Shown piece by piece: positions 34,586-42,951 of a stretch of DNA of 63,284 nucleotides. The position numbers and the translations under genes are program-made. The notes beneath the pieces were generated by a model. It searched no databases and was not told where the DNA came from. It worked only from the letters and a program-made list of their open reading frames with translations. Source of the DNA: Actinomycetes bacterium (GTDB lineage: Bacteria; Actinomycetota; Acidimicrobiia; Acidimicrobiales; RAAP-2); the NCBI GenBank assembly GCA_021790675.1, contig JAJYGN010000095.1:1-63284 (forward strand), in the 5' to 3' direction. Numbering within the stretch: the first letter of the stretch is position 1; every line of letters begins with the position of its first letter.

Positions 34586-35062
34586 ATGTCTCCTATCTAC
34601 GAATACCATCGTCACCCGCGCGTGGGCGAGCTGGCCAAGGGCGAGCCCGTCAAGTCCACTGACGTGCGCCGGCTCAACCACCCCAACGTCTTCGTGCGCT
34701 TCAACTCGCGCTTCGGGCTCAAGATCACTCTGATCGTGGGCACGATGTGGGCCGCGTACCTCTTCACGGTCCTTGCGCTCTTCGCCCTGCCCTCGGCGAT
34801 TCATCAGGGCACGTACTTCGTCGTGGTGTGGCTCTCGTCGAGCTTCCTGCAGCTGGTTCTCCTGCCCATCATCATCGTGGGCCAGAACATCCAGGCCGCG
34901 ACCGCTGACAAGCGCGCCGAGGACACCTACAAGGACGCCGAGGCCGTCTTGAAGGAGTCCGAGGAGATCCAAAAGCATCTGCTCGCCCAGGACCAGGTGA
35001 TCTCGGACATCCTGGCGCACCTGGCCGCGATTCGCTCCGCGCCCCCCGCCCCGACGGCGTAG
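34586..35062 (+). CDS. DUF1003-like membrane protein
   Basis: A 158-residue protein with two membrane helices (about residues 50-70 and 84-101), then VGQNIQAATADKRAEDTYKDA, a charged, probably coiled-coil, C-terminal segment. The pair of helices with a cytoplasmic QNxQAxxDxxRAExDY-like element resembles DUF1003 proteins. Function is unknown in that family. It is 41 nt downstream of sqdB with no obvious coupling. Confidence 0.65.
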   Translation: MSPIYEYHRHPRVGELAKGEPVKSTDVRRLNHPNVFVRFNSRFGLKITLIVGTMWAAYLFTVLALFALPSAIHQGTYFVVVWLSSSFLQLVLLPIIIVGQNIQAATADKRAEDTYKDAEAVLKESEEIQKHLLAQDQVISDILAHLAAIRSAPPAPTA

Positions 35063-35071
35063 CGTGGCGGG

Positions 35072-35206
35072 GTGGATCTCGCCGCGTTGACCACCCTCTC
35101 GACGAACGTGCACCGCGGGGTGGCCCTGCCCATCGCGCGTGCCGTCATCATTATCATCCCTCTCACGTTGCTGAGCGTCCTCTGGTGGCTGCGCCGACAC
35201 CGTTGA
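35072..35206 (+). CDS. Predicted 44-residue single-pass membrane protein
   Basis: An ORF too short for the track: GTG at 35072 to TGA at 35206, giving 44 residues. The C-terminal half is one hydrophobic helix, AVIIIIPLTLLSVLWW, followed by the basic tail LRRHR. A weak GGCGGG lies upstream. It overlaps the 5' end of the DUF3445 gene by 22 nt, as would be expected of translational coupling. No homologue is recognised; it is supported only by topology and spacing. Confidence 0.35.
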   Translation: MDLAALTTLSTNVHRGVALPIARAVIIIIPLTLLSVLWWLRRHR

Positions 35207-36000
35207 CCTCGTCGGCGGTTGACGCCCGCGGCTGGCGCCTGGCCATGGGGCTGCGGCCCCTCGCCCCCGAGTACTGGCTCGAGGTCGACGCGAACCGCGA
35301 CGCCGAGCTGGCTCGAAAGTACGAGCTGCTCGCCCGCGAGCGCTCGACGGTCCTCGCCCTCACGGGCGAGGGTGAGGACGCCTGCACAGAACTATTAGAA
35401 GAGGTCACGGCGTCGCTGCGCCGTTATCACCCCGGCGTCGTGGTCGAGCTGGACGAATTCGAGCACCCCCTCGTCGCCGCGAGCCGACTGGTCCAAGAGG
35501 ACCTGTGCGTGCTGGAGCGCGACGACGAGTGGCGCCTGGTCGCGGCCTGCGTGTGCTTTCCCTCGCGCTGGAATCTCGCGGAGAAGATCGGCACGTCCCT
35601 CGACGCGATCCACTCGCCGGTGCCGGGTTACGACGAGTCCCTCGCCGCGCCGACGCGCAAGGTCTTCGACCGACTCGAGCCCGACAAGTCGTTCTGGCGC
35701 TTGAACTGGACGTTGCTCGACAACGCCGACCTCTTCCAGCCCGGGGCGCGCGTGCCCGGCGAGTCCGCCCCTGAGGACTGGTTCTTTCGCGTCGAGCGCC
35801 AGACGATTCGTCGCCTCGCGCGTAGTCGAGCCGTCGTCTTCACGATCCGCACCTACGTCAGCGCACTCTCGAGCCTTCTCGGTGACGAGGAGTTCACCGA
35901 GAACCTGCTGCGCGCGCTGCGCGGTGCGCCGTTGTCCACGCGCGAGTACAAAGGTTGGGGCGACATCGCCGAGCGCCTCGCTGCGAGGATCGGCCGATGA
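35185..36000 (+). CDS. DUF3445 heme-dependent oxidative N-demethylase-like protein
   Basis: A 271-residue protein matching DUF3445: AMGLRPLAPEYWLEVD, the central LVQEDLCVLERD, CFPSRWNLAEKIG and IHSPVPGYDE, and the C-terminal RVERQTIRRLARSRAVVFTIRTYV are standard for the family. One family member is a heme-dependent enzyme that demethylates N-methyl groups such as dimethylamine. I keep the GTG start at 35185, because the family's conserved RLAMGLRPL block would be cut by starting at the internal ATG at 35245. Its stop overlaps the next start in ATGA. Confidence 0.85.
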   Translation: MAAPTPLTSSAVDARGWRLAMGLRPLAPEYWLEVDANRDAELARKYELLARERSTVLALTGEGEDACTELLEEVTASLRRYHPGVVVELDEFEHPLVAASRLVQEDLCVLERDDEWRLVAACVCFPSRWNLAEKIGTSLDAIHSPVPGYDESLAAPTRKVFDRLEPDKSFWRLNWTLLDNADLFQPGARVPGESAPEDWFFRVERQTIRRLARSRAVVFTIRTYVSALSSLLGDEEFTENLLRALRGAPLSTREYKGWGDIAERLAARIGR

Positions 36001-36485
36001 GAGCGCGCGTCGTGCTCGTGGCGGTGCTGGCCCCGCTCGCGCTCGCCCTGCCGGCCGGTGCCGCGCGTAACCTGGGCCTTCCCAACGCGCGCCTCACGCC
36101 GGGGGCGACGAATCCGGCCGTGCGCCAGGCAACGGTCCACTCGACGATCTGCGTGCCGGGCTACTCCTCGTCGATCCGCCCCTCCGAGTCCTACACCGAG
36201 CGGCTCAAGTTCTCTCAGCTCGACGGCGGCTACAACCTGCGCGGCGACACCCGCGCGTCGCACTACGAGGAAGATCACCTGATCCCCCTCGAGGTGGGGG
36301 GCAGTGCGACCTCGGTGAAGAACCTCTGGCCCGAGCCGCGCTACGTTGCCTGGGGCGCGGCGAAGAAGGACGCCCTCGAAAACCGCCTCCACGCGCTGGT
36401 GTGCTCGGGCGCGGTGCCCTTGGTGACGGCCCAGCGGGTGTTCGCGACCAACTGGATCGCCGGATATCAGCGTTACGTCGGCTAG
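35997..36485 (+). CDS. Secreted HNH-like (His-Asn) nuclease domain protein
   Basis: A 162-residue protein with a cleavable signal peptide (residues 1-22, VVLVAVLAPLALALPAGAA). The mature part has a beta-beta-alpha-metal-like core: HYEEDHLIPLEVGG (near residue 92) with the Asp-His pair, then SVKNLWPEP and ALENRLHALVCSG. Two Cys could form a disulfide, fitting export. Similar proteins are annotated as HNH endonucleases of unknown target. It is coupled to the N-demethylase gene by an ATGA, and it shares CTAG with the convergent acyl-CoA dehydrogenase gene. Confidence 0.7.
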   Translation: MRARVVLVAVLAPLALALPAGAARNLGLPNARLTPGATNPAVRQATVHSTICVPGYSSSIRPSESYTERLKFSQLDGGYNLRGDTRASHYEEDHLIPLEVGGSATSVKNLWPEPRYVAWGAAKKDALENRLHALVCSGAVPLVTAQRVFATNWIAGYQRYVG

Positions 36486-37690
36486 CGCGCCAGCAGATCC
36501 TTCGCGATGGCCACGACCTGCATCTCGTCCGTGCCCGCGTAGATGCGCAGCACCCGCGCGTCGCGGCTGAGCTGTTCGACGCGGTAGTCGGTCACGTAGC
36601 CGTTGCCCCCGAAGACCTGGATGGCGTCGTCGGCGACCTGGCAGGCGGCCTGGGCCGCGTAGAGCTTCATCGCCGAGGCCTCGGCGAGGGTTGGCGTCGC
36701 GCCGGCCAGGCTGCGCTCGACGTGGGTGAAGACGAGGTTCGCGACGTTCACGCGCGCGACCTCCATCTGGGCGAGCTTGAGCTGGACGAGCTGGAAGTCG
36801 GCGATCGGACGAGACCAGAGCGTGCGCGACTTCGCGTAGTCCACGCTGAGGCGCAGGCACTCCTCGATGATGCCGAGTGCCATCGCCGCCACCCCGGCGC
36901 GCTCGGTGACGAAGTTGTCCTTGGCGCTGGCGCGCCCGCCGCCGCGCGGCGTCTCGCTCTCGCCGAGCAGGCGGTCCGCGCTGGCGCGCACGTCGCTCAA
37001 GAAGACGTCGCCGGTGGGCGAGGCGTGCTGGCCCATCTTGCGCATGGGCGGACGCTGCTCGAGTCCGTCCATGCCGGCGTCGAGCACGAAGGTCAGCACT
37101 GGGCGCTGGCGCACGTCGAGGCCCGAGCCGTCGTCGAGCTTGGCGTAGAGGACGATGGTGTCGGCGTAGGGGCCGTTGGTGATCCAGGTCTTCTGGCCGT
37201 TGAGGACGTAGCCGCCCTCGACGCGCCGCGCGCTGGTGCGCATGCCGCCCAGGGCGTCCGAACCCGAGTCGGGCTCGGTCAGCGCCCAGGCGCCGACCTT
37301 GTCGAGGGTGACGAGATCACGGCCCCAGCGCTCCATCTGGATGGGCGTGCCGAGCTTGGCGATGGTGCCGGCAGCCAGGCCCACTGAGACCCCGAGCGAC
37401 GTGACCAGTCCCGGACTCACCCGGCACAGCTCGATCGTCGACAGCAGCGAGGCCGAGGGGTCCGCGGGGCGCTCGCGGATCTCGACGTTGTCAACCTTGC
37501 GCGCGAGGGACCGCTCGAAGGACTCTAGGGCCATCTCGCGGATGCCGAAGGTGCGATAGAGCAGGCGCAGCACCTCGTAGGGCGGCTCTCCGTTGTGTTC
37601 GAGGTCGTCGAGGCGCGGGCGGATCTCTTCGTCGACGAAGCGGCGCAGCGCCGCGGCGATCGCGCGGTGCTCCGGCGACCACTCGTACAC
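36482..37690 (-). CDS. Acyl-CoA dehydrogenase (isovaleryl/LCAD-type active site)
   Basis: A 402-residue FAD-dependent acyl-CoA dehydrogenase starting at GTG 37690. WALTEPDSGSDALGG and GYVLNGQKTWITNGPYAD are the flavin-binding loops, and QVFGGNGYVTDY is near the C-terminus. The C-terminal catalytic Glu seen in medium-chain enzymes is Ala here (RIYAGTDEMQ). A Glu in FVTERAGVAAMALG sits where isovaleryl-CoA dehydrogenases carry their catalytic base, so an active enzyme of that class is likely. The substrate is unproven. It lies just downstream of the FABP-like gene. Confidence 0.85.
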   Translation of the reverse strand: MYEWSPEHRAIAAALRRFVDEEIRPRLDDLEHNGEPPYEVLRLLYRTFGIREMALESFERSLARKVDNVEIRERPADPSASLLSTIELCRVSPGLVTSLGVSVGLAAGTIAKLGTPIQMERWGRDLVTLDKVGAWALTEPDSGSDALGGMRTSARRVEGGYVLNGQKTWITNGPYADTIVLYAKLDDGSGLDVRQRPVLTFVLDAGMDGLEQRPPMRKMGQHASPTGDVFLSDVRASADRLLGESETPRGGGRASAKDNFVTERAGVAAMALGIIEECLRLSVDYAKSRTLWSRPIADFQLVQLKLAQMEVARVNVANLVFTHVERSLAGATPTLAEASAMKLYAAQAACQVADDAIQVFGGNGYVTDYRVEQLSRDARVLRIYAGTDEMQVVAIAKDLLAR

Positions 37691-37694
37691 GGCC

Positions 37695-38261
37695 CTACGC
37701 CTCCCAGCTGACTCGCTTCAGGGTGTTGCGGTCCGTGTGCATGACGACGGTGGGGAACTTCTTGTGCTCGATGACCGTGGTCTCGTCGTAGGAGAAGGTG
37801 TCGCCGTTGACCGTGATCGTCACGTCGAAGCGGGTGGTGTGGGCGATGCGGTCTAGGTGCGGGTTCGAGAGGATCCCGTAGACGTTGGATCCAAGGACCG
37901 ACTCGAGTCGAAACGACGTCGCGTCAGGCTCGACGGTGCCGCCGGCGATCAGCGTCTGGGCGCGCGGGATGATGAAACAACGCATCACCTGCTTCTCGGC
38001 GGCGTCCCACATCCAGTAACCGATCTCGGTGTGAAAGGGCAGGTCCTCGCCTTCGCGGTAGATCGCGGTGCGGTAGTCGAGTCCGTAGAGGCACTGATCG
38101 CCGTTATCAACCGGACCGAAGTTCTTGAAGGTGGTCTTCTCACGGTAGGGCGTCTCTTCGATCTTGCCCTCGATGTTGTGATACGAGACGTCGAGGCCGT
38201 CGTAGCCAGATTCCCAGGTGCCGATGAGTCCGGCGAGCGGTCCCCACTCTTCGAAGGCCAT
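37695..38261 (-). CDS. FABP-like/nitrobindin-type beta-barrel protein
   Basis: A 188-residue protein from ATG 38261 with a strong AAAGGAG site; the ORF-track extension to 38573 is a shadow. The opening WGPLAGLIGTWESGYDG resembles the LxGTWxGxG start of nitrobindin-like FABP beta barrels. The pattern of alternating beta strands runs through to the end. A His in HLDRIAHTTRFDV might contact heme, but axial ligation cannot be confirmed. Role unknown. Confidence 0.65.
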   Translation of the reverse strand: MAFEEWGPLAGLIGTWESGYDGLDVSYHNIEGKIEETPYREKTTFKNFGPVDNGDQCLYGLDYRTAIYREGEDLPFHTEIGYWMWDAAEKQVMRCFIIPRAQTLIAGGTVEPDATSFRLESVLGSNVYGILSNPHLDRIAHTTRFDVTITVNGDTFSYDETTVIEHKKFPTVVMHTDRNTLKRVSWEA

Positions 38262-38301
38262 GCTGATCTCCTTTGTGGGCGCGCCTCGCCCGAGGATCAT
38301 T

Positions 38302-38913
38302 CTAGGACTCGGCGAGCGTCGAGCCCGAGGGCGTCGCGTCCAGAGCGTCCAGGGCGCCCAGGTGGGCCAGCCCCACGAGGACCGGCGCCACGGCCAGCCA
38401 GGCCTGCGCGTGGGCCCCGGCGATGAACACGGTGAGGATGACGGCCTCGGCGACGACGCGCCGCGTCGGCCAGTTCCCCTCGAGCGCCTCGCCGAGCAGG
38501 CCCGACACGTAGAGGACGTTGACCCCCGGCAGGACCGCCGCGGGTGTCCAGCGACCCAGCAGCGCGCGCGCACCCAGCGCGTAGAGGACGCTGCCCAGCG
38601 TGAGCAGTCCGATCGCGAGGTCCGAGGCCGCGAGCGCGAACCACGTGGGCGAGGGGTGCGCGGTGCCCGGCCAGTGTGCGAGGACGCTCACGAGCAGGCC
38701 GAGCCCGGCGAAGAGGCTTACCACGCCGTAGCGGCGAAGGAACGCTGGCGCCGACGCGTAGGTCGCGATGATCAGGGGCCGCGCGTTGCGCGAGTGCTCG
38801 CTGTAGGGGCGGGTCGTGTCGGACCACTCGGTGCCGGTCCAGACCCGCCACTGGCGTTCACCGCTCGGGTCGGGATACCAGCCCGGCGGCGCGGGCGACG
38901 TCGCGGAAGTCAC
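38302..38913 (-). CDS. DUF2510 membrane protein
   Basis: A 203-residue protein from GTG 38913. The N-terminus is the DUF2510 module (PPGWYPDPSGERQWRVWTG), typical of actinobacterial surface or membrane proteins. About five hydrophobic segments follow (for example VVSLFAGLGLLVSVLAHW and WFALAASDLAIGLLTLGSVLYAL). No enzymatic motif is seen. Confidence 0.8.
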   Translation of the reverse strand: MTSATSPAPPGWYPDPSGERQWRVWTGTEWSDTTRPYSEHSRNARPLIIATYASAPAFLRRYGVVSLFAGLGLLVSVLAHWPGTAHPSPTWFALAASDLAIGLLTLGSVLYALGARALLGRWTPAAVLPGVNVLYVSGLLGEALEGNWPTRRVVAEAVILTVFIAGAHAQAWLAVAPVLVGLAHLGALDALDATPSGSTLAES

Positions 38914-38953
38914 CGCTGTAGTCTCCCATAGCTAAGGGGGGAAGGATACGGCG

Positions 38954-40693
38954 ATGACATACGTGCGAGGCGCGGCGGCGCCCACGTCGGGCAACCAGGA
39001 CCGCGGACCGTTCGAGACCTCGGTGCTCGACGCGGCGCTCGAGCGCGTGGCGGCGACGTCAAGCGAGTGGGTGGCGGTGACCCCGCGAGATCGCGCCCGC
39101 CTACTCGAGCGGATCATTGCCGACACCATGTCCGTAGCCGAGGAGTGGAACGACGCGGCCTGCGCGGCCAAGGGTCTCAATCCTCTTGGCCCCGACGGCG
39201 GCGAGGAGCTCTTCAGCGGCGTCGGGACCTTCGTGCGCATGGCCCAGGCCCTGCGCCAGTCGATGCTTGACCTCTCCGCGACGGGCCGTCCGCGCTACCC
39301 CGGCCCTGTACACCACCGTCCGGGGGGTCGCGTCGCGGTCCAGGTGATGCCGGCATCGGTCTTCGAGCGCATCCTCTACGCGGGCGTCTCCGCCGAGGTT
39401 TGGATGGAGCCGGGGGTGAGCGAGAACGAGGTTCGCGCGACCCAGGCCCCGGCGTATCGCGAGCCGCCGGCCGCCGGCGTCGCCCTCGTCCTCGGTGCCG
39501 GCAACGTCGCCTCCCTCGGGCCGCGCGACGTGCTGAGCAAGCTCTTCGCCGACAATCGGGTCGTCGTGTTGAAGGCCAACCCGGTGAATGACTACCTCGT
39601 GCCCTACTGGCAGCGGGCCATGGCCGCGCTGATCGAGCGCGGGTACCTCGCGATTGTCTCGGGCGGGGCCGAGATCGGCGCGTATCTGACGGGCCACGAC
39701 CTCGTCGATGAGATTCACGTCACGGGCAGCGACAAGACCCACGACGCGATCGTCTTCGGAGCCGGTGAGGAGGGCGAGCGGCGCAAGTGGGCGCGCGATC
39801 CTTTGATCACCAAGCCGGTCACTTGCGAGCTGGGCAATGTTTCGCCGGTCGTCATCGTGCCCGGCGAGTGGAGCGAAGCCGAGATCGCCTACCAGGCGGC
39901 GCACGTGGCCACGATGCTCGTCAATAACGCCGGATTCAACTGCCTGAGCCCGCGCGTGCTGATCACCCACGACGGCTGGGCCCAGCGCGAGGCGTTCCTC
40001 GCCGCCCTCGAGGCCACGTTCGCCGCGATCCCCACCCGGCGCGCCTACTACCCCGAGGCCCGCGCGCGTTGGGACTCATTCATCGCGGCGTACCCCGACG
40101 CGCGCCAGATCGGCGACGCGCCGGGCGAGAACCTGCCCTGGACCCTGGTGCGCGACGTCGACGCGAGCGACACGACCCATATGTGTCTCAACGTGGAGGC
40201 GTTCTGCGCTCTCACGAGTGAGACCGCGCTGGCGGCTGACTCGCCCGCCCAGTTCGTCGAGCGGGCAGTCGACTTCTGCAACGACGTAGTCTGGGGAACA
40301 CTGTCGATGACGATCCTGGCGGACCCGCGCACGATGGCGGACCCCGTCACCGGCGCGGCCATCGAGCGGGCGATCGCCGATCTGCGCTACGGATCCATCG
40401 GCGTCAACCTCTGGCACGCGATGAGTTTCGCCTTCTCGACCACCACCTGGGGCGCCTACCCGGGACACGACATCACCGACATCCAGTCGGGGGTGGGAAT
40501 CGTGGGCAACGCCTTCCTCTTCGCCCGACCCCAGAAGTCGGTTGTGCGCGGGCCGTTCGTCTCGCGTCCGGCGCCGCCATGGTTCGCCACCAACCCGTAC
40601 GGCGCCACGGTGATGCGCAAACTTCTGGCCTTCGAGGCACGCCCGTCGTGGTTACGGCTGCCCGGCCTGCTGGCCGCTGCGGTGCGGCGTTAG
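38954..40693 (+). CDS. Aldehyde dehydrogenase family protein (long form)
   Basis: A 579-residue aldehyde dehydrogenase superfamily member. The general base is in TCELGNVSPVVIVPG and the nucleophile Cys in NNAGFNCLSPRVLI; GVALVLGAGNVASLGPRDVL and VVVLKANPVNDYL belong to the NAD domain. It is longer than classic ALDHs by an N-terminal stretch of about 100 residues and a C-terminal extension. The substrate is unknown. A GGGGGAAGG site precedes the ATG. Its stop shares four bases (TTAG) with the stop of the convergent lipoprotein gene. Confidence 0.8.
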   Translation: MTYVRGAAAPTSGNQDRGPFETSVLDAALERVAATSSEWVAVTPRDRARLLERIIADTMSVAEEWNDAACAAKGLNPLGPDGGEELFSGVGTFVRMAQALRQSMLDLSATGRPRYPGPVHHRPGGRVAVQVMPASVFERILYAGVSAEVWMEPGVSENEVRATQAPAYREPPAAGVALVLGAGNVASLGPRDVLSKLFADNRVVVLKANPVNDYLVPYWQRAMAALIERGYLAIVSGGAEIGAYLTGHDLVDEIHVTGSDKTHDAIVFGAGEEGERRKWARDPLITKPVTCELGNVSPVVIVPGEWSEAEIAYQAAHVATMLVNNAGFNCLSPRVLITHDGWAQREAFLAALEATFAAIPTRRAYYPEARARWDSFIAAYPDARQIGDAPGENLPWTLVRDVDASDTTHMCLNVEAFCALTSETALAADSPAQFVERAVDFCNDVVWGTLSMTILADPRTMADPVTGAAIERAIADLRYGSIGVNLWHAMSFAFSTTTWGAYPGHDITDIQSGVGIVGNAFLFARPQKSVVRGPFVSRPAPPWFATNPYGATVMRKLLAFEARPSWLRLPGLLAAAVRR

Positions 40694-41703
40694 TTGGAAA
40701 GTGCGACGAGAGTGCTCGCGCCGATCGCGACACAGGTGTGGACAGCACAGGCCGCTCCGATCAGGGGCTCGGGAACGTAGGCGAGCGCAAGGGCGTGCAC
40801 GCGGCGCTTCAGAACGCGAGCGAGCGAACCCTGGCCACTCGGCGTCTGTCCCGCCACGACGCAGTGGGTCAAGTCCGAGCAGGCGATCGCGCGCGTCGAC
40901 GGGTTAAGCGCGAGCGTCGTCCAGGTCGCGCCGAGGTCGCGGGTGCGCACCAGGGCGGCGCCGCCGCCCACGGCGAGGGCCGCGCAGTACGTGGACCAGC
41001 AGGTGAGATCGCCCAGCGAGCGCCACGTGCTCGACGCCGCGAGTGCCGTCCACGTTGCTCCCGCGTCGCTTGTCGACTCCAAGAGGACCTCCGTCGCGGC
41101 GCTCGCAGCAACGAGGCAGGTCGCCGCTGAGCACGAGAGGGCCGTCACGGTCGCATTCTGTGTCCAGGGCATCGCCACTGGCGTCGTCCACGTCGCACCC
41201 GCGTCGCTCGTAAAGGCGAGTCGCGCGGGGCCTAACACGCTCGTCGAGTCCACGAGCGCGCACGCGCTGTCACTCGAGCACGACAGCGCGCGAAGGTCTT
41301 GGGCTGCGGCCGGTGCGGTCAGCGGGCTCAACGTGTGCGATGTCGCGTCAAATCGCCACAGGAACGTTCCGGCGGGCTGCGCACCGCCGACGAGACAGGT
41401 CGTCGCGGCGCACGAGATTGCCTCGATTCGCGCCGACGGCGCTGTCGGGGCCGCCAGGGAGTGCCAAGGACCGCGCGTTCCGCGGTACTCGGCCACGGCG
41501 CTGAGTCCACCGAGACGATTCGACGCCCCGACGGCGAGACAGGTGCCGCTCGTCGTGCAGCCGACGCTGGACAACGGGACTTCGATGCTGGCCGAGGGCA
41601 CGCCGGTAACTGGCGGGGCCGCTGCCGGCGCGGACCCGCAGGCCGACAGGAGGAGCGACGCCGCGGCGATGCCTATCGGGCGCCCCTTTCGCAGAATCCT
41701 CAT
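40690..41703 (-). CDS. Lipoprotein with BNR-like repeats
   Basis: A 337-residue lipoprotein from ATG 41703; the ORF-track version is extended into a shadow of the MarP gene. The signal peptide ends in the lipobox LLLSACGS with Cys near residue 22. The mature part has repeated beta-propeller elements with an Asp-box-like SDAGATWTT, recurring as SDAGATWTALA and RDLGATWTTLA. Cys-rich AxSCxxxxCL segments punctuate the blades. This fits an outward-facing propeller lipoprotein; function unknown. Similar propeller repeats occur in the partial gene at the window start. Confidence 0.72.
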   Translation of the reverse strand: MRILRKGRPIGIAAASLLLSACGSAPAAAPPVTGVPSASIEVPLSSVGCTTSGTCLAVGASNRLGGLSAVAEYRGTRGPWHSLAAPTAPSARIEAISCAATTCLVGGAQPAGTFLWRFDATSHTLSPLTAPAAAQDLRALSCSSDSACALVDSTSVLGPARLAFTSDAGATWTTPVAMPWTQNATVTALSCSAATCLVAASAATEVLLESTSDAGATWTALAASSTWRSLGDLTCWSTYCAALAVGGGAALVRTRDLGATWTTLALNPSTRAIACSDLTHCVVAGQTPSGQGSLARVLKRRVHALALAYVPEPLIGAACAVHTCVAIGASTLVALSN

Positions 41704-41802
41704 CGCACTCACTCCTCGGGGCGACGCGGCGTCGGTCGCTGGGACGATGTTACGGGGCTCGGGTAACGCCGATGGCGCACGTCCAGACCTAGCCTGGGCC
41801 TG

Positions 41803-42951
41803 GTGAGCTGGGTCGACCTCTTCATTCTCGCGGTTCTCGTGCTCGCAGGGCTGCGCGGGTGGGTCGCCGGCGCCTTGCGACAGCTCGGCGGACTGGTCGG
41901 ATTCCTGGTGGGATTCCTCCTGGGCGTGCAGTTCGCCCCGGCGCTCGCGACTCGCATCACGCAGTCCGCGTGGCGTCCGGGCATCGCCATCGGGCTCATT
42001 TTGGGATGCGCCATCGTGGTGTCCTCCCTCGGGCACCTCGGGGGCGCGGCGGTCAGTCGCGCCCTGCACGCGGTCAAGCTCGGGCTCGTCGACCGTCTGG
42101 GCGGAGTCGCGGTCGGAGTCGTCGGCGCGTTGCTTCTGTGCTGGCTGGTGGCGGGACTCCTCGCCTCGACGGCGTGGGGGTCGCTCGCCGGAGGCATCCA
42201 GAACTCGGCGGTATTGAGGTTCCTTGACACCACGTTGCCGCCGGTGCCGGCGGTCGAAGCGCGCGTGCAGGCGCTCTTTCGCGGCGTGGACTTTCCCAAC
42301 GTCTTCGCGACACTCATCTCGCCGATGCCTCCCAATACCGGACCGGTCACGCTCGGTCCGCTCGAGCCCAACCTCGCCCAGCCGACGTCGGTCGTGAAGA
42401 TCCTCGCCGGCGGGGGTTGCTCGGTGAACCACGAAGGGACCGGATTCTTCGTGGCGCCCCACGAGGTCGTCACCAACGCGCACGTGGTGGCCGGGTCGCA
42501 CGTGGTGACCGTGGGAGGCTCACCCGCGAGCGTCGTGCTCTTCGATCCTCTCCAAGACGTGGCCGTGCTGCGAGTGAGCGGTCTGACGGAGGGTCCGCTC
42601 GCTCTCGACAACCGGACTCCGGCCCCCGGCACCGCCGCGCGCGTCGTGGGCTTCCCCCTTAACGGCACGCGCACCGGCGCACCGGCGGTCGTTCGCGGCG
42701 ACGTCTCGGGTCAGGCCCGTGACATCTACAACCGCCAGCTCTTCACGCGCACGCTCGAAGTCGTCAGCGTCGACGTGCAACCGGGGAATTCGGGCAGCCC
42801 CCTGCTCGTGCAGGGTCGCGTCGCGGGCGTCATCGTCTCCAAGTCACTCAGTGAGGCCCAGACCGCGTACGCGATCCCGGTCTCGGTCCTTCGCGCCGAC
42901 CTCGCCCACGTGGCGGGCGCGCCGGTGTCGACCCAGGGCTGCGCGCCCTAG
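41803..42951 (+). CDS. MarP-like membrane serine protease (CvpA + trypsin-like)
   Basis: A 382-residue protein from GTG 41803. Four N-terminal helices in about the first 140 residues form a CvpA-like module (LFILAVLVLAGLRGWVAGAL). A trypsin-fold domain follows, with the catalytic triad: His in VTNAHVVAG, Asp in PLQDVAVLRV and Ser in VQPGNSGSPLLV. This matches MarP, the periplasmic protease linked to acid tolerance in mycobacteria. It converges on gabT with a CTAG overlap. Confidence 0.88.
   Translation: MSWVDLFILAVLVLAGLRGWVAGALRQLGGLVGFLVGFLLGVQFAPALATRITQSAWRPGIAIGLILGCAIVVSSLGHLGGAAVSRALHAVKLGLVDRLGGVAVGVVGALLLCWLVAGLLASTAWGSLAGGIQNSAVLRFLDTTLPPVPAVEARVQALFRGVDFPNVFATLISPMPPNTGPVTLGPLEPNLAQPTSVVKILAGGGCSVNHEGTGFFVAPHEVVTNAHVVAGSHVVTVGGSPASVVLFDPLQDVAVLRVSGLTEGPLALDNRTPAPGTAARVVGFPLNGTRTGAPAVVRGDVSGQARDIYNRQLFTRTLEVVSVDVQPGNSGSPLLVQGRVAGVIVSKSLSEAQTAYAIPVSVLRADLAHVAGAPVSTQGCAP

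Noticed and set aside
40690-42501. 603-residue version of the lipoprotein gene
   Set aside because: The first 265 residues are a low-complexity shadow of the MarP gene; the true start with signal peptide and lipobox is at 41703.
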